Shown: positions 1-12,098 of the stretch, one piece after another | Numbering within the stretch: position 1 is the first letter of the stretch | Layout: each line of letters opens with the position of its first letter | Source of the DNA: Pseudomonas brassicacearum | GTDB lineage: Bacteria > Pseudomonadota > Gammaproteobacteria > Pseudomonadales > Pseudomonadaceae | Assembly: GCF_000585995.1 (NCBI RefSeq) | Contig: NZ_CP007410.1 | Coordinates: forward strand, 124,001-188,000 | DNA: 64,000 bases | Direction of reading: 5' to 3' | Notes under the pieces: model-generated | Told to the model about the DNA's origin: nothing | Seen by the model: the letters and a program-made list of their open reading frames with translations, nothing else | Databases searched by the model: none | Program-made: the position numbers and the translations under genes

Positions 1-113
1 AGGTGCTTGAGGCTTTTGCTGGCTTCGGCCAGGGCGTTGTTGATGGCGTCTTCAATGCTGGTGGGAGACGAGCCGACCAGCTCGACTTTTTTGTAGGTGT
101 GATGATCACTCAT
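1..113 (-). CDS. Dodecin family flavin-binding protein (3' part outside window)
   Basis: The first 37 codons of a gene that runs off the left edge. The visible N-terminus reads [16 protein letters not shown] and continues with a segment of the type [15 protein letters not shown], which is the typical start of dodecin: a beta strand followed by the amphipathic helix. Dodecins are about 70-residue proteins that form hollow 12-mers storing flavins or CoA in the cytoplasm. The start ATG at 111-113 is preceded on its strand by GGAGAACG, a good ribosome binding site. The family call rests on the N-terminal half only. Confidence 0.85.
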   Translation of the reverse strand, partial: MSDHHTYKKVELVGSSPTSIEDAINNALAEASKSLKH

Positions 114-268
114 GACGTTCTCCTTGGTTGTCTTTAACAGCCTAGCAGCGATTTTTCGCCTTACGTGTGGCGCCGTTTGCGCAGTGAAGTTCAGATTTAC
201 TGCACTTTCAGAAACGCCCGCAGTCCCAATTCACACACGCCAATCAACCACTGCAGGAGAGAGCCACC

Positions 269-595
269 ATGGCCAGCAATTCGTTACGTAAAGCCTCGTT
301 GCAAAGCATGGAAGCGGAAATCGAGAGTCTGCTCAAGTCGTTGGAAAGCCTGAAGGACGATGCTTCGGACGAGTCGCGTAAGACCCTCAAGTCGCTCAAG
401 GCCAATGCTGAGAGCGCACTGAAACACTCTCGGCATCTGCTGAGCGATGCGTATGAAGAGGTCAAGGTAAAAACCCGTGAAACCGGGATTGCCACACGCG
501 ATTACGCTCAGGAACACCCATGGACCACGGCCGGCGTTGCCGTCGGGGCGCTGGGTTTATTGGCCGCTTATTTGTTGTGCAAACGCGGTGACTGA
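269..595 (+). CDS. DUF883 (ElaB/YqjD-type) membrane-anchored protein
   Basis: A 108-residue protein with a long charged helical N-terminal part (about residues 10-75, rich in Glu, Lys, Ser and Leu), a short linker containing the motif YAQEHPWTT, and one C-terminal membrane helix (about residues 86-104) ending in a few charged residues. This is the architecture of the DUF883/ElaB/YqjD family, inner-membrane tail-anchored proteins of which YqjD and ElaB bind ribosomes in stationary phase in E. coli. The ATG at 269 follows AGGAGAGAGCCACC, a strong ribosome binding site. Its 3' end overlaps the end of the convergent trpI gene by 28 bases, so there is no room for a terminator between them. Function in this organism is inferred from family only. 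Confidence 0.85.
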   Translation: MASNSLRKASLQSMEAEIESLLKSLESLKDDASDESRKTLKSLKANAESALKHSRHLLSDAYEEVKVKTRETGIATRDYAQEHPWTTAGVAVGALGLLAAYLLCKRGD

Positions 596-1485
596 GTCGA
601 TGGGTTCAGCTCATGCCTGAGCCATTGCGCCAATTGCCGGGCGCGGCCGTCTGCGGCGCGCTTGGGTAGCCACAATGCCAGTCGCGCCGGGGTTTCATCG
701 AAGCCCCACGGCGCGACGAGGCGACCGGCACGCAAGTCCTCGGCCACCAGCGGCTCGGGTGCGATAGCCACGCCCAGCCCCGCTACAGCCGCCTCCAGCA
801 AGTAATACAAATGCTCAAACCCTTGCCCGAACTTCAATGCCTGGGGTTCAAGGGCGTTTTGTCGTGCCCAGGTCGGCCAGGCTTGGGGTCGAGAGGTGGT
901 ATGCAGCAGGGGCTCGTCCAGGATTGCCCTGGCCGGGGCGCTTTGCAGGCGCTCGAAACCGGCGTAGCGCGGGCTCATGACCGGGCCGATCCGCTCGCTG
1001 ACCAGCTCATACACCTGCATGTCTGCCGGCCAGGGCGGCTCGGCGAACACCAGCAAGGCGTCCAGCCCAGGTCGCCGCGGGTCAAGGTCGCCTTCCCCGG
1101 CGGACAGGTGCAAGCGCAGGTCTGGCAGGTCGGCATTGAGCCGGCCCAGGCGGGGAATGAACCACCGCGCCAGCAGACTTCCCGAACAGCCCAATACGAA
1201 CGGGGCATCTGCCGTGCTTTGCGTCAGCTCTGCGCAAACTGTACGCAGGCGCTCGAACGCGTCGGCGCTGACGTCGCGCAGGCGCATGCCCGCATCTGTG
1301 AGTTTCAGGCCGCGACCATCCTTGCTGAACAGGCTGACGCCCAAATGTTCTTCCAACACCTTCAGCTGTCGGCTGACCGCACCGTGGGTGACGTGCAGCT
1401 GTTCGGCCGCCTGGCTTACGCTGTTCAGGCGGGCAGTGGCTTCGAAGGCGCGCAGGGCGTTGAGCGGGGGAAGATCGTGGCTCAT
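568..1485 (-). CDS. trpI: LysR-family activator of trpBA, TrpI
   Basis: A 305-residue LysR regulator. Residues about 1-65 form the winged helix-turn-helix ([17 protein letters not shown], then [17 protein letters not shown]), followed by the periplasmic-binding-like effector domain. It is transcribed divergently from trpB with about 113 bp between the two starts. This is the conserved Pseudomonas arrangement in which TrpI, with indoleglycerol phosphate as inducer, activates trpBA from the shared intergenic region. The gene name is chosen because of this neighbourhood and the family match. Without the neighbour it would only be called a GcvA-like LysR protein. Confidence 0.92.
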   Translation of the reverse strand: MSHDLPPLNALRAFEATARLNSVSQAAEQLHVTHGAVSRQLKVLEEHLGVSLFSKDGRGLKLTDAGMRLRDVSADAFERLRTVCAELTQSTADAPFVLGCSGSLLARWFIPRLGRLNADLPDLRLHLSAGEGDLDPRRPGLDALLVFAEPPWPADMQVYELVSERIGPVMSPRYAGFERLQSAPARAILDEPLLHTTSRPQAWPTWARQNALEPQALKFGQGFEHLYYLLEAAVAGLGVAIAPEPLVAEDLRAGRLVAPWGFDETPARLALWLPKRAADGRARQLAQWLRHELNPSTQSPRLHNK

Positions 1486-1496
1486 GGTATCTGTGA

Positions 1497-2830
<1,334 letters not shown>

Positions 2831-2831
<1 letters not shown>

Positions 2832-3643
2832 TGAGCCGCCTGCAAACCCGTTTTGCCGAACTCAAGGAACAGAACCGCGCGGCCCTGGTGACCTTCGTCA
2901 CGGCTGGCGACCCGGACTACGACACCTCGCTGGCGATTCTCAAGGGGCTGCCGGCGGCCGGTGCCGACGTGATCGAGTTGGGCATGCCCTTCACCGATCC
3001 GATGGCCGATGGCCCGGCGATCCAGTTGGCGAACATTCGCGCCTTGGGCGCCCAGCAGAACCTGGCGAAAACCCTGCAAATGGTGCGTGAGTTCCGCAAA
3101 GACAACACCGAGACGCCGCTGGTGCTGATGGGGTATTTCAACCCGATCCATCGCTACGGCGTGCAGCGTTTCATTGGCGAGGCGCTGGACTGCGGCGTTG
3201 ATGGCCTGATCGTCGTGGACATGCCGCCCGAGCACAACAGCGAGCTGTGCGAACCGGCCCAGGCCGCTGGCCTGGACTTCATCCGCCTGACCACGCCCAC
3301 CACGGACGACGTGCGTCTGCCCACCGTGCTCAATGGCAGTTCCGGCTTTGTGTATTACGTGTCGGTGGCGGGGGTGACCGGCGCTGGCGCCGCGACGCTG
3401 GAGCATGTGGAAGAAGCCGTGGCGCGTCTGCGTCGTCACACCGATTTGCCGATCAGCATTGGTTTCGGCATCCGTACGCCGGAGCAGGCCGCCGCCATTG
3501 CCCGGTTGGCCGACGGTGTGGTGGTCGGTTCGGCGCTGATCGACCATATCGCCAAAGCCGATACGTCGGAGCAGGCGATCGATGGGGTATTGAGCTTGTG
3601 CGCTGCCCTGGCCGAGGGTGTACGAAACGCGCGCGTGAGCTGA
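2831..3643 (+). CDS. trpA: Tryptophan synthase alpha chain
   Basis: A 270-residue TIM-barrel protein that cleaves indole-3-glycerol phosphate to indole and glyceraldehyde-3-phosphate and channels indole to TrpB. Signature segments are [15 protein letters not shown], the catalytic region [17 protein letters not shown] (with the general base Glu), the aspartate in [11 protein letters not shown], and the phosphate-binding loops GFGIRTPEQ and GVVVGSALI. The length is normal. It starts within the last base of trpB and is followed 25 bases after its stop by a strong intrinsic terminator, so trpBA is a two-gene operon. Confidence 0.98.
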
Positions 3644-3667
3644 TTTCCAGTTCAAGCGGCGGGTCAC

Positions 3668-3706
3668 AAAAAGGGGTTCAGAACCTGGTTCTGAACCCCT
3701 TTTTTT
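3668..3706 (+). terminator. Rho-independent terminator of trpBA
   Basis: The arm AAGGGGTTCAGAACC pairs perfectly with GGTTCTGAACCCCTT across a one-base centre, flanked by an A run on the left and seven Ts on the right. The A and T flanks make it potentially active in both directions. Confidence 0.95.
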
Positions 3707-3892
3707 GCCTGTCGATCACCCCACCGCTGAAATCTGCATCGATTCTGAAGAATTGTGGCGTTCTGAAAGATGACCTGTCCGATAGTGCAACACTTGGCCC
3801 ATTAGAGCTTGGCTGGATTCCTTTGATCCGGCTTCCTGTTTGATGGGCAAGGGGGCACTGCGACCCGGCTGGCCATGTAAGGATGCTGACGA

Positions 3893-6373
3893 ATGCCGCG
3901 TACCGTGGGTCCTTTTATTCAATGTGGTTTGCGCCCGTTGTTTCGCTTCGTGTTGTGCAGCCAATTGTGCTGGCCGACGCTGGCGTTTGCCGATGCCGCT
4001 TATGACCAGATGGTGCTCGACGCCCGCGCAGGCCATTACACGCCAGCGTTGAACGCGTTGCGCCAGGTACCGCCGGCCCAGGCCAGTACCGCGCAGATCA
4101 GCGACCATCTGCAGATCGCCAGTTGGGCTGGCCTCGATGGGGAGGTCGTGAAGGTCTATGAAGCCCAGGGCCGCTATCGCGACTTGCCGGTCCAGGCGCT
4201 GAGCGCAACGGCCCGCGCCTATCGCAACCTCAAGCGTTGGGACGCGGCTGCCGAGCTGTATCGCCAGGCGCTGGTGATTGCTCCTCAGAACCCCGACCTG
4301 CAACTTGGTCTGGCCTTGACCCAGGCCGATGCCGGCAAGCCCGACGAAGCCGTCAGCCGCGTCAAGGCCCTGGTCGCCGCCAAGCCTGAAGATCCCATGC
4401 GCCGACTGGCTTTGGGCTACGCGCTGACCCGTGCCGACAATCCCCATGAGGCGCTGTTCGAGTATGACCAGGCCTTCACCCGCGCCGGCAACAAGCCTGA
4501 GATTGCGCGCGAATATATCTTTGCCCTGCAACGTGCTCGCCTGCCCGAGCCGGCTCTGCGCCTGGCGCGGCTACAGCCGGGGCTGATCGACCGTGGCATG
4601 CAGCGGCGGCTGGAGGGCGATGTGGCGGCCGAACGGGTGCGCCTGACGGACATGGCGAGCCGCAGCGAAACAGAGCGCTTCATCATTGCTGACCGTGCCC
4701 TGGCCGATTACGACAAGTTGCTCGCCACCTGGACCCCCGTGGCCGAGGCCCATGACGACGTGCTCCGCTGGCGCATCGACCGTATGGGAGCCCTCAACGC
4801 CCGCGCTCGTCGGGCTGAAGTGATTGCCGAATACCAGAAGCTGGTCGCCGAGGGCGTGAGCATTCCGACTTACGCCCTGCGCTGGGTGGCTTCTTCCTAC
4901 CTGGAGCAGCGGGAGCCGGAGATCGCCGTCGATCTGTACCGCCGCGCACTGACGGCGCCGGATGCCGACCCTGCGGACCGCTTCGAAGACAGCACCGCGC
5001 TCTACTACGCGCTGTTGGAAAGTGAGAAGTCTGAAGAGGCCCGTGCGCTGGCCGAAGACATGGCGAAATCCCAGCCGCCTCGCATCGAACTCAAGGGCCT
5101 GCCGATCGGCGACCCCAACGATGAATGGATGGACGCCCAGCAACTCGCCGCCCAGGCCGGTACTTATGGCGCCGACTTGCCCACCGCCGAAGCGCGCTTG
5201 GAAAGCCTGGTCAATCAAGGCCCCGGTAACGTCGGCATGCGCCTGGCCCAGGTCGATCTGTACCAGGCCCGGGACTGGCCGCGACGCTCGGAAAGCCTGC
5301 TCAAGGAAATCGAGACCACGACACCGCGCAGCCGTGACCTGGAAATTGGCCAAGCCCGTGCGGCCATGGATTTGCAGGAATGGCGGCAGATGGATGCACT
5401 GACCGATGACCTGGTCGCCCGCTTCCCGGAAAACGCCCATGTCAAACGCCTGCAACGCCTGCGCGAAGTGCACGACATGGCCGAACTGCGCATCGAAGCC
5501 TACACCGGCAAAAGTTTCGGCGGCGGCAACGGTGAGGCCGGTGCGGTCACCGGCAGTCGCGACTTTGGTATCGAAACGCTGCTTTACAGCCCACCCATCG
5601 ACGAAGACTGGCGGCTGTTCGGCGGCACCGGCTACGCCACTGGGGATTTCGAGGAAGGCACCGGTCATCACCGTTGGCAGCGCTTGGGCGTCGAGCGCCG
5701 CACCCGCGACATGACCCTGGAAGCCGAGGTCTCCAATCACTCGTATGGTTCCGGTGATAAACAGGGCGCCCGCGTGGCAGTGGCTCGGGACATCAATGAC
5801 CACTGGCAGTACGGCGGCAGCCTGGATTACCTCTCGGCCGAAACCCCGCTGCGGGCGCTCAACAGCGGCATCCGCGCCAACGGCGGTAGTGGTTTCGTCC
5901 GCTGGCGTGCCAATGAAAGTCGCGAGTGGCGACTGGCTGTCAGCCCGTCGCATTTCAGCGATGGTAATAACCGCCTCGAGGCTGTGCTGACCGGGCGTGA
6001 AGGCATCTACAGCGCACCGCGGTTGCAAGTGGAACTGGGCTTGGAAGTGGCGGCCAGTCGCAACAGCGGCTCCAACGAAGTGCCCTACTTCAATCCCAAG
6101 TCGGACTTCACCGTCATGCCGACCGTGACTGCCAACCACGTGTTGTACCGCCGCTATGAAACCACTTGGAGCCAGCAGTTCCAGGCCGGTGCCGGGACCT
6201 ACAGCCAGCGCGACCACAGCACCGGCGCCATGGGTTTGCTCGGCTACGGCCAGCGTTTCATCTGGAACGACGTGCTGGAGGCCGGCGCAGCGTTGAGCTG
6301 GCTCAACCGCCCTTACGACGGCGACCGCGAAAGCGATCTGCGCCTGCTTGTCGACCTCACCTACCGCTTCTAG
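3893..6373 (+). CDS. pgaA: Poly-beta-1,6-N-acetylglucosamine export porin PgaA
   Basis: An 826-residue outer-membrane protein, the expected size for PgaA. An N-terminal signal sequence ending near LAFADA leads into a long helical TPR superhelix (about residues 45-500, with repeats such as YRNLKRWDAAAELYRQAL). This is followed by a C-terminal beta-barrel of about 300 residues that ends with the aromatic RLLVDLTYRF, typical of outer-membrane barrels. PgaA binds de-acetylated polymer through its TPRs and exports it. It heads pgaABCD, the four genes being 12 bp or less apart or overlapping. The first 25 residues before the hydrophobic stretch are longer than usual, so an internal start cannot be excluded. 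Confidence 0.95.
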   Translation: MPRTVGPFIQCGLRPLFRFVLCSQLCWPTLAFADAAYDQMVLDARAGHYTPALNALRQVPPAQASTAQISDHLQIASWAGLDGEVVKVYEAQGRYRDLPVQALSATARAYRNLKRWDAAAELYRQALVIAPQNPDLQLGLALTQADAGKPDEAVSRVKALVAAKPEDPMRRLALGYALTRADNPHEALFEYDQAFTRAGNKPEIAREYIFALQRARLPEPALRLARLQPGLIDRGMQRRLEGDVAAERVRLTDMASRSETERFIIADRALADYDKLLATWTPVAEAHDDVLRWRIDRMGALNARARRAEVIAEYQKLVAEGVSIPTYALRWVASSYLEQREPEIAVDLYRRALTAPDADPADRFEDSTALYYALLESEKSEEARALAEDMAKSQPPRIELKGLPIGDPNDEWMDAQQLAAQAGTYGADLPTAEARLESLVNQGPGNVGMRLAQVDLYQARDWPRRSESLLKEIETTTPRSRDLEIGQARAAMDLQEWRQMDALTDDLVARFPENAHVKRLQRLREVHDMAELRIEAYTGKSFGGGNGEAGAVTGSRDFGIETLLYSPPIDEDWRLFGGTGYATGDFEEGTGHHRWQRLGVERRTRDMTLEAEVSNHSYGSGDKQGARVAVARDINDHWQYGGSLDYLSAETPLRALNSGIRANGGSGFVRWRANESREWRLAVSPSHFSDGNNRLEAVLTGREGIYSAPRLQVELGLEVAASRNSGSNEVPYFNPKSDFTVMPTVTANHVLYRRYETTWSQQFQAGAGTYSQRDHSTGAMGLLGYGQRFIWNDVLEAGAALSWLNRPYDGDRESDLRLLVDLTYRF

Positions 6374-6385
6374 AAGAGTTTGAAG

Positions 6386-8383
6386 ATGCCTGTCATTTCG
6401 CGATTCATCCTTCTGCTGGGGGTCTTGCTGATCAGCGCTTGTGCCCAGCAAGCCCCGGCGTTCACGCCGCCCTCGCAACGCCCGGTGGCGGCCAATGATG
6501 CCCCGTGGCCGAAGAACCATGTGCTCGGCATTGCCTACCATGACGTCGAGGACCGTGACCCGGACCAGGCGCTGGTGGCGGTGCGCACCGAGCGGTTGAT
6601 CGAACAGCTGGCATGGTTGCGGGAAAATAACTACCAGCCGGTCACCGTGGACCAGATCATCGCCGCCCGCAACGGCGGTCCAGAACTGCCGCCGCGTGCG
6701 GTGCTGCTGAGTTTTGACGATGGTTACTCCAGCTTCTACACCCGGGTCATGCCGATTCTGCGCGCCTATAACTGGCCGGCGATATTGGCTCCGGTGGGCA
6801 GTTGGGTCGATACGCCGCTGAACCAAACGGTGGATTTCGCCGGGGTGCCGCGCAAGCGTTCCGAATTCTTAACCTGGGAGCAGATTCGCGAGGTTTCCAA
6901 ATCAGGCCTGGTGGAAATCGCCGCCCACACCGACGCCAATCACAAAGGCATCCTCGCCAACCCGCAAGGCAACCAGCAACCGGCGGCGACCACCCGGCGC
7001 TACGATGCCGCCACCGGCCGCTATGAAGCCGAGGCCGATTTCCAGGCGCGTCAGCGCAAGGACGTTGTGGCCATTTCCGAGAAAATCCGCAAGGTCACCG
7101 GTTACAGCCCACGCGTCTGGGTGTGGCCTTACGGGGAAGCCGACGGCACCGCGTTGCAGGTGATCGGCAAGGAAGGCTATCAAATGGCGCTGACCCTGGA
7201 GGACGGCCTCGACAGCCTCGATAACTTGATGAGCGGCCCGCGTTTTCTGGTGGCGTCCGATCCGGACGGCGCGCACTTTGCCGAAAGCATCGTGTCGGTA
7301 CAGACAATGGACCCGATGCGGGTGGTCCATGTCGACCTGGATTACGTCTACGACCCGGACCCGGTGCAGCAAGAGGAAAATGTCGGCAAGTTGATCCAGC
7401 GTATCGTCGACCTGGGCGCCAACACCGTGTTCCTGCAAGCGTTCGCCGATCCGAAAGGCGACGGCCTGGTGCATTCGCTGTACTTCCCCAACCGTCACCT
7501 ACCGGTACGGGCCGATTTGTTCGACCGGGTCGCCTGGCAATTGCAGACCCGCGCCAACGCAAAGGTGTTCGCCTGGATGCCGGTGCTCAGCTTTGCCTTG
7601 GATGCGAAGCTGCCGCGCGTGCAGCGCTGGGACCCGAAAACCGGCAAGACCAGTGTCGACCCGGATCAATATGTGCGCTTGTCGCCGTTCGATCCGAACG
7701 TCCGGCAGGTCATCGGCGAGATCTATGAAGACCTGGCGCGGATGAGTTCGCTGGAAGGGGTCCTCTACCATGACGACGCGGTGTTTTCCGACTTCGAAGA
7801 CGCCGGCCCCGCCGCACTGAAAGTCTATGCCGCCAACGGCTTGCCGACATCCATCGCCACCCTGCGGGACGACCCGGCGGCGATGCAGCGCTGGACCCGC
7901 TTCAAGAGCCGTTACCTGATCGACTTCACCCATGAGCTCACCGCCAAGGTCCGGGCGATTCGCGGTCCGCAGGTCAAAACGGCGCGCAATATCTTTGCCG
8001 AGCCGATGCTCAATCCTGAAAGCGAAGCCTGGTTCGCCCAGAACCTCGACGACTTCCTCGGCGCCTACGACTGGACGGCACCGATGGCCATGCCGCTGAT
8101 GGAAAACCAGACCCTCCAACAGTCCGGTCCCTGGCTTGAGCGTCTGGTGGAGACCGTCAAGGCCCGCCCCGGCGCCCTCAAGCGCACGGTATTCGAATTG
8201 CAGGCCCGTGACTGGCGCAGCGAACCGGACAGCGACATCGACGGCAAACAATTGGCCGAATGGATGGGACGCCTCAAGCGTTCGGGCGTGACCAGCTTCG
8301 GCTACTACCCGGACAACTTCATCGAAGACCAGCCCGCCGTTAAAACCGTGCGGCCGGCGCTCTCCAACAAGTGGAATCCTTGA
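6386..8383 (+). CDS. pgaB: PNAG de-N-acetylase/hydrolase lipoprotein PgaB
   Basis: A 665-residue periplasmic lipoprotein. The lipobox is LISAC after a hydrophobic N-terminus ([19 protein letters not shown]). The N-terminal half is a polysaccharide deacetylase domain: metal and catalytic motif [10 protein letters not shown] and a downstream histidine motif [10 protein letters not shown]. The C-terminal half (from about residue 310) is the GH153-type glycoside hydrolase domain with the acidic motif [12 protein letters not shown]. PgaB partially de-acetylates the polymer so it can pass PgaA. A TTG six bases upstream of the ATG at 6386 would also be in frame. The ATG is preferred because it gives the cleaner signal peptide and sits behind AGAAGAG. 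Confidence 0.96.
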   Translation: MPVISRFILLLGVLLISACAQQAPAFTPPSQRPVAANDAPWPKNHVLGIAYHDVEDRDPDQALVAVRTERLIEQLAWLRENNYQPVTVDQIIAARNGGPELPPRAVLLSFDDGYSSFYTRVMPILRAYNWPAILAPVGSWVDTPLNQTVDFAGVPRKRSEFLTWEQIREVSKSGLVEIAAHTDANHKGILANPQGNQQPAATTRRYDAATGRYEAEADFQARQRKDVVAISEKIRKVTGYSPRVWVWPYGEADGTALQVIGKEGYQMALTLEDGLDSLDNLMSGPRFLVASDPDGAHFAESIVSVQTMDPMRVVHVDLDYVYDPDPVQQEENVGKLIQRIVDLGANTVFLQAFADPKGDGLVHSLYFPNRHLPVRADLFDRVAWQLQTRANAKVFAWMPVLSFALDAKLPRVQRWDPKTGKTSVDPDQYVRLSPFDPNVRQVIGEIYEDLARMSSLEGVLYHDDAVFSDFEDAGPAALKVYAANGLPTSIATLRDDPAAMQRWTRFKSRYLIDFTHELTAKVRAIRGPQVKTARNIFAEPMLNPESEAWFAQNLDDFLGAYDWTAPMAMPLMENQTLQQSGPWLERLVETVKARPGALKRTVFELQARDWRSEPDSDIDGKQLAEWMGRLKRSGVTSFGYYPDNFIEDQPAVKTVRPALSNKWNP

Positions 8384-8384
8384 C

Positions 8385-9740
8385 ATGTTCGACAGACTGC
8401 TCGCCTTGCTGGTGCTGGCGATTGTCCTTGGGGTGCCCCTGGGCCTGATCTTCCTGGTCACCGGGCAATTCCTGATGGACTTCGTGTTCTTTTACCCGCT
8501 GTTCATGTCCGGGTTGTGGATTGCCGGCGGCCTGTATTTCTGGCTGCACTGGGAACGCCACTGGCCGTGGAAGGACGATACCCTGCCGCCGCCCCTGGCC
8601 GGCGAGCCGCTGATCAGCATCCTGATTCCGTGCTTCAACGAGGGCGACAACGTCGCCGACACCATTCACGCGGCGCTGGGCCAGCATTACCCGAACATCG
8701 AAGTCATCGCCATCAACGACGGCTCGAAGGACAACACCGCCCAGATGCTCGACCAACTGGCGGCTGAAGACCCGCGCCTGCGCGTGCTGCACCTGGCGGA
8801 AAACCAGGGCAAGGCCGTGGCCCTGCGCATGGGCGCCATCGCGGCGCGCAGCGAATACCTGGTGTGCATCGACGGTGACGCGCTGCTGGCGCCCAACACC
8901 TGCGCTTATCTGGTGGCGCCGATGCTGGACAACGCCCGCCTCGGCGCGGTGACCGGCAACCCACGCATCCGCACCCGCTCCACGTTGATCGGCCGGGTGC
9001 AGGTCGGTGAGTTCTCTTCAATCATTGGACTGATCAAGCGTACCCAGCGGGTTTTCGGGCGGATCTTTACCGTCTCCGGCGTGATCGTCGCGTTCCGTCG
9101 CACGGCCCTGCACCGGGTCGGCTACTGGAGCCCGGACATGATCACCGAGGACATCGACATCAGCTGGAAGCTGCAACTGGATCACTGGAGCATCTTCTAC
9201 GAACCCCGTGCCTTGTGCTGGATCCTCATGCCCGAAACCCTGCGCGGCCTGTGGCGGCAACGGCTGCGTTGGGCCCAGGGCGGTGCCGAAGTCCTGTTCA
9301 AGAACATCCGGGGCATCTGGCAGTACCGCCACCGCTATCTGTGGCCGCTGTTGTTCGAATATTGCCTGTCCACCGGTTGGGCATTCACCTTCCTGCTGTC
9401 GGTGATTTTCTGGGGCGCCGGTAAGTTCGTCGAAATGCCAGCGGCCATCGCGGTGGATCACCTGATGCCGCCGGCCTTCACCGGGTTGCTGCTGGCGGTG
9501 GTGTGCCTGATGCAGTTCGGGGTGAGCATCCTGATCGATCGCCGCTACGAGAAAGGCCTGTGGCACATCATGTTCTGGGTGGTCTGGTACCCGTTGGTGT
9601 TCTGGTTGATCAGCCTGTTCACCACGCTGGTGAGTTTTCCCAAAGTGTTGTTCGGACAGCATCAGAAGCGTGCGCGCTGGGTCAGCCCGGATCGCGGTAT
9701 CAAACCGTTCGATGATCAGGAAGAGGAAGTGATCCGATGA
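8385..9740 (+). CDS. pgaC: PNAG polymerising glycosyltransferase PgaC
   Basis: A 451-residue inner-membrane GT2 family processive glycosyltransferase that polymerises UDP-GlcNAc into poly-beta-1,6-GlcNAc. It has two N-terminal membrane helices, the cytoplasmic GT domain with [13 protein letters not shown], the nucleotide-binding INDGSKDNT, the metal-binding CIDGDALL, the catalytic TEDIDISWK and the processivity motif QRLRWAQGG, then three C-terminal membrane helices. It starts one base after the pgaB stop and overlaps pgaD by four bases. In relatives its activity needs PgaD and c-di-GMP binding at the PgaC-PgaD interface. Confidence 0.97.
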   Translation: MFDRLLALLVLAIVLGVPLGLIFLVTGQFLMDFVFFYPLFMSGLWIAGGLYFWLHWERHWPWKDDTLPPPLAGEPLISILIPCFNEGDNVADTIHAALGQHYPNIEVIAINDGSKDNTAQMLDQLAAEDPRLRVLHLAENQGKAVALRMGAIAARSEYLVCIDGDALLAPNTCAYLVAPMLDNARLGAVTGNPRIRTRSTLIGRVQVGEFSSIIGLIKRTQRVFGRIFTVSGVIVAFRRTALHRVGYWSPDMITEDIDISWKLQLDHWSIFYEPRALCWILMPETLRGLWRQRLRWAQGGAEVLFKNIRGIWQYRHRYLWPLLFEYCLSTGWAFTFLLSVIFWGAGKFVEMPAAIAVDHLMPPAFTGLLLAVVCLMQFGVSILIDRRYEKGLWHIMFWVVWYPLVFWLISLFTTLVSFPKVLFGQHQKRARWVSPDRGIKPFDDQEEEVIR

Positions 9741-10243
9741 AAATTATCAGGACCCGGCAGCGACCGTTGCTGGTGGTCATTGACGTTCTCTTCACGGTGC
9801 TGGCGTGGGTCGGGCTGGTGTATCTGCTGATCAATGGGCTCTGGCCATTGTTCGACAGCCATGCAGGTCCACGACTCGGCGGCTCGTGGTTGGACACCCT
9901 CGGGACGTTGCAGATCTACGGCTGGATCGCCTTGGTCAACGCGGTGATCCTGATCCTGTGGGCGCGTTATCAACAGCGCAAAAGCCGCAGCTTCGCCCAA
10001 CGACGGCTGCCAGCGCCGGTGGTGGACGATCAAGGCTTGAGCGACAGCTTCAAATTGACCGACGAGCGCTTGGAAACACTGCGCCAGCCTGGCTCGAAGA
10101 TCATCCACAACAACCAGGACGGCGACATCAGCCACGTCGTGCCGCATTTCCACTTGCTCAGCCCCTCCCTGCAGCCCCCGCCCCTGGCCCCCCTGGAACG
10201 TCCGCGGGTTATCCACCTGCCGGCCGATCAGTCTGTGCATTGA
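9737..10243 (+). CDS. pgaD: PNAG biosynthesis accessory protein PgaD
   Basis: A 168-residue protein with two membrane helices (about residues 14-38 and 60-82), a basic N-terminus ([10 protein letters not shown]) and a cytoplasmic tail. This is the PgaD/HmsS layout. PgaD partners PgaC and is the c-di-GMP-responsive element of the synthase. It overlaps the end of pgaC by ATGA. The C-terminal tail, rich in proline and leucine, is longer than in the E. coli protein. No terminator is seen, but a REP pair follows. Confidence 0.92.
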   Translation: MKIIRTRQRPLLVVIDVLFTVLAWVGLVYLLINGLWPLFDSHAGPRLGGSWLDTLGTLQIYGWIALVNAVILILWARYQQRKSRSFAQRRLPAPVVDDQGLSDSFKLTDERLETLRQPGSKIIHNNQDGDISHVVPHFHLLSPSLQPPPLAPLERPRVIHLPADQSVH

Positions 10244-10318
10244 TGCAAGCTGACCCACCGCCACGCGAGCAAGAGGGATTGGGGGCGTGGTGGATATTTC
10301 GGTCAACGCAAGACAAAA

Positions 10319-10406
10319 CTGTGGGAGCTTGCTTGCGATAGCGTCGTGTCAGCCACATTGAAAGTGACTGGCCCACCGTCATCGCGAGCAAGCTCGCTCC
10401 CACAGG
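10319..10406. repeat. REP doublet (inverted pair) downstream of pgaD
   Basis: A copy of the Pseudomonas REP GTGGGAGCTTGCTTGCGATAGCG (slightly decayed) is followed by its inverted partner ATCGCGAGCAAGCTCGCTCCCAC about 40 bp away. A further decayed half copy lies near 10261-10285. Such inverted pairs are mobilised in trans by REP-associated tyrosine transposases. Confidence 0.9.
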
Positions 10407-10427
10407 GATTTGGGGGGTGGGATAGAT

Positions 10428-11960
10428 CTACGATGAGAAATCCCGCACCAGCCGCCAGGCTTCGTCCACCGGTAGCGGTTGCTTCATGCGCTGGGCCAGC
10501 GCCGCCATGGCCCGGCCTTCATCGCAGGCCACTGCGGCGGCGACGAGGCCGTCTTTTCCCAACAGGGCAATAAAGGGCGGATGTTCGGGCGTGCCCTTGA
10601 ACTCTATCTCGTCCCATTGCTCGGCGTGGCCAAGGTAGTCGTAGCGTTTGCCGAAGTGATAGGTCCAGAAAAACGGCACATCCAGATAATGCTCATCGCC
10701 GCCGAGCATGTTCGCGGCGGCGATGCGTGCCTGTTGCTGGGCAAGGCGCCAATGTTCGATGCGCACAGGCTTGCCGTTCAGGGGGAACGTCGCGATATCA
10801 CCCACGGCCCATAAGCCATCAGCCACACGCATGCCCGCGTCAACGGACAGTGACTGGTCCTGTTCCCGGGGTAAATCGGCAAATGGCTCGGTGGCCGGAC
10901 GCACGCCGATGCCGACGATCACCAGGTCCGCAGCCAAACGCTGGCCGTTATCCAGCACCACGGCTTCGACCTCGTGCGCTCCCTCGATCCGTGCCGCTTC
11001 GCCGTCGGTGTGGTACACCACGCCGTTGGCCTGATGCCGGGCGAGGATGGCCTTGCCGACGCTGTCGCCCAATTGCGCGGCGAACGGCACTGGATGCCGG
11101 GCCAGGACGGTCACGTTTAGCTCGCGCTTGCGCAGGGACGAGGCGACCTCCAGGGCAATGAAACTGTCGCCGATGATCACCGCCCGTTGCCCTGGCCGGA
11201 CAGTGTCGAGAATCTGCCGGGCGTGGGCGATCGAACGCAGCACGAAAACTTGCGGCAAATCGATGCCGGGCAGCGCTGGCGTCTTCGGCTCCCCGCCTGT
11301 GGCAATAAGCGCGGCGTCGTAGTCCAGGCGCCGGCCATCGGCGAGCTGGATTTGCCGGGCACTGGGGTCCAAATGGGTGACCTCGCCGTGGAGCCTTTCG
11401 ATGCGCTGCTGGGTGAAATAAGTTTCATCGCGCAGCGGCGCCGTCTCGTTGACCGGCATGTCGCCGGCCAATACATACTTGCTCAGCACTGTACGGTCGT
11501 AGCCGGCTTCGGCTTCACGGTCGATCAACAGGATTCGGCCGCCAAACCCCTTCTCACGCAACGCCGCCGCGCAGGCGGTGCCCGCTGCACCGGCGCCGAT
11601 AATGACGAATGTGCGTGGATCATCGGCCGGCGGGATTTTATGGGTTGGCAGTGGCTGGTCATCGACCCAGACGTTACCGTCTCGCACCTCGACGTGATAG
11701 CGCTCCAGGCTGTCCAGGGCCGGCGGCTCGCATAGGGCGCCGTCTTCAGCCCGGAACGCGGCCTTGTGCCAAGGGCAGATCAGCCGCCCGTGGCACACCG
11801 CACCCTTGGCCAGCGGCGCGCCAGCGTGGGGGCACTTGCCCTGGAATGCCCGTACCTGGCCGCCTGAACGCAGCAGCAGGATGGGCGTGTCGTTGAGGTT
11901 GACTTCGAGGCCGCGGTCTTCGCGCACATCGGCGAAGCGGGCGACTTGATGCAGGGGCAT
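10428..11960 (-). CDS. Rieske-domain FAD-dependent pyridine nucleotide-disulfide oxidoreductase
   Basis: A 510-residue cytoplasmic fusion. Residues about 1-105 are a Rieske [2Fe-2S] domain with ligands in CPHAGAPL and CPWHKA. Residues about 115-400 are the two-dinucleotide fold with the FAD motif VIIGAGAAGTACAAAL, an NAD(P) motif around AVIIGDSFIALEVASSLR and the FAD-closing GLWAVGDIA. The C-terminal part is the reductase-type domain of ferredoxin reductases and AIFM3-like proteins. No operon partner is evident: it is divergent from the PEBP-like gene at 12.1 kb and stands between REP elements. The electron acceptor is unknown, and a self-contained NAD(P)H:acceptor reductase is an inference from the fused Rieske cluster. 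Confidence 0.9.
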   Translation of the reverse strand: MPLHQVARFADVREDRGLEVNLNDTPILLLRSGGQVRAFQGKCPHAGAPLAKGAVCHGRLICPWHKAAFRAEDGALCEPPALDSLERYHVEVRDGNVWVDDQPLPTHKIPPADDPRTFVIIGAGAAGTACAAALREKGFGGRILLIDREAEAGYDRTVLSKYVLAGDMPVNETAPLRDETYFTQQRIERLHGEVTHLDPSARQIQLADGRRLDYDAALIATGGEPKTPALPGIDLPQVFVLRSIAHARQILDTVRPGQRAVIIGDSFIALEVASSLRKRELNVTVLARHPVPFAAQLGDSVGKAILARHQANGVVYHTDGEAARIEGAHEVEAVVLDNGQRLAADLVIVGIGVRPATEPFADLPREQDQSLSVDAGMRVADGLWAVGDIATFPLNGKPVRIEHWRLAQQQARIAAANMLGGDEHYLDVPFFWTYHFGKRYDYLGHAEQWDEIEFKGTPEHPPFIALLGKDGLVAAAVACDEGRAMAALAQRMKQPLPVDEAWRLVRDFSS

Positions 11961-12098
11961 GGTCGGTCTCCGGCAGGCGTTTCCTGTTGGAGTCGGCTGA
12001 TAGGAATGAGGTTCAGCATAATTGTCACTGCAACCGGGACGAAGCTGCGGCTATAGTTCGCAAGCCGTCCATGGCCTGATTCGTACAAGGTGCCCGGT

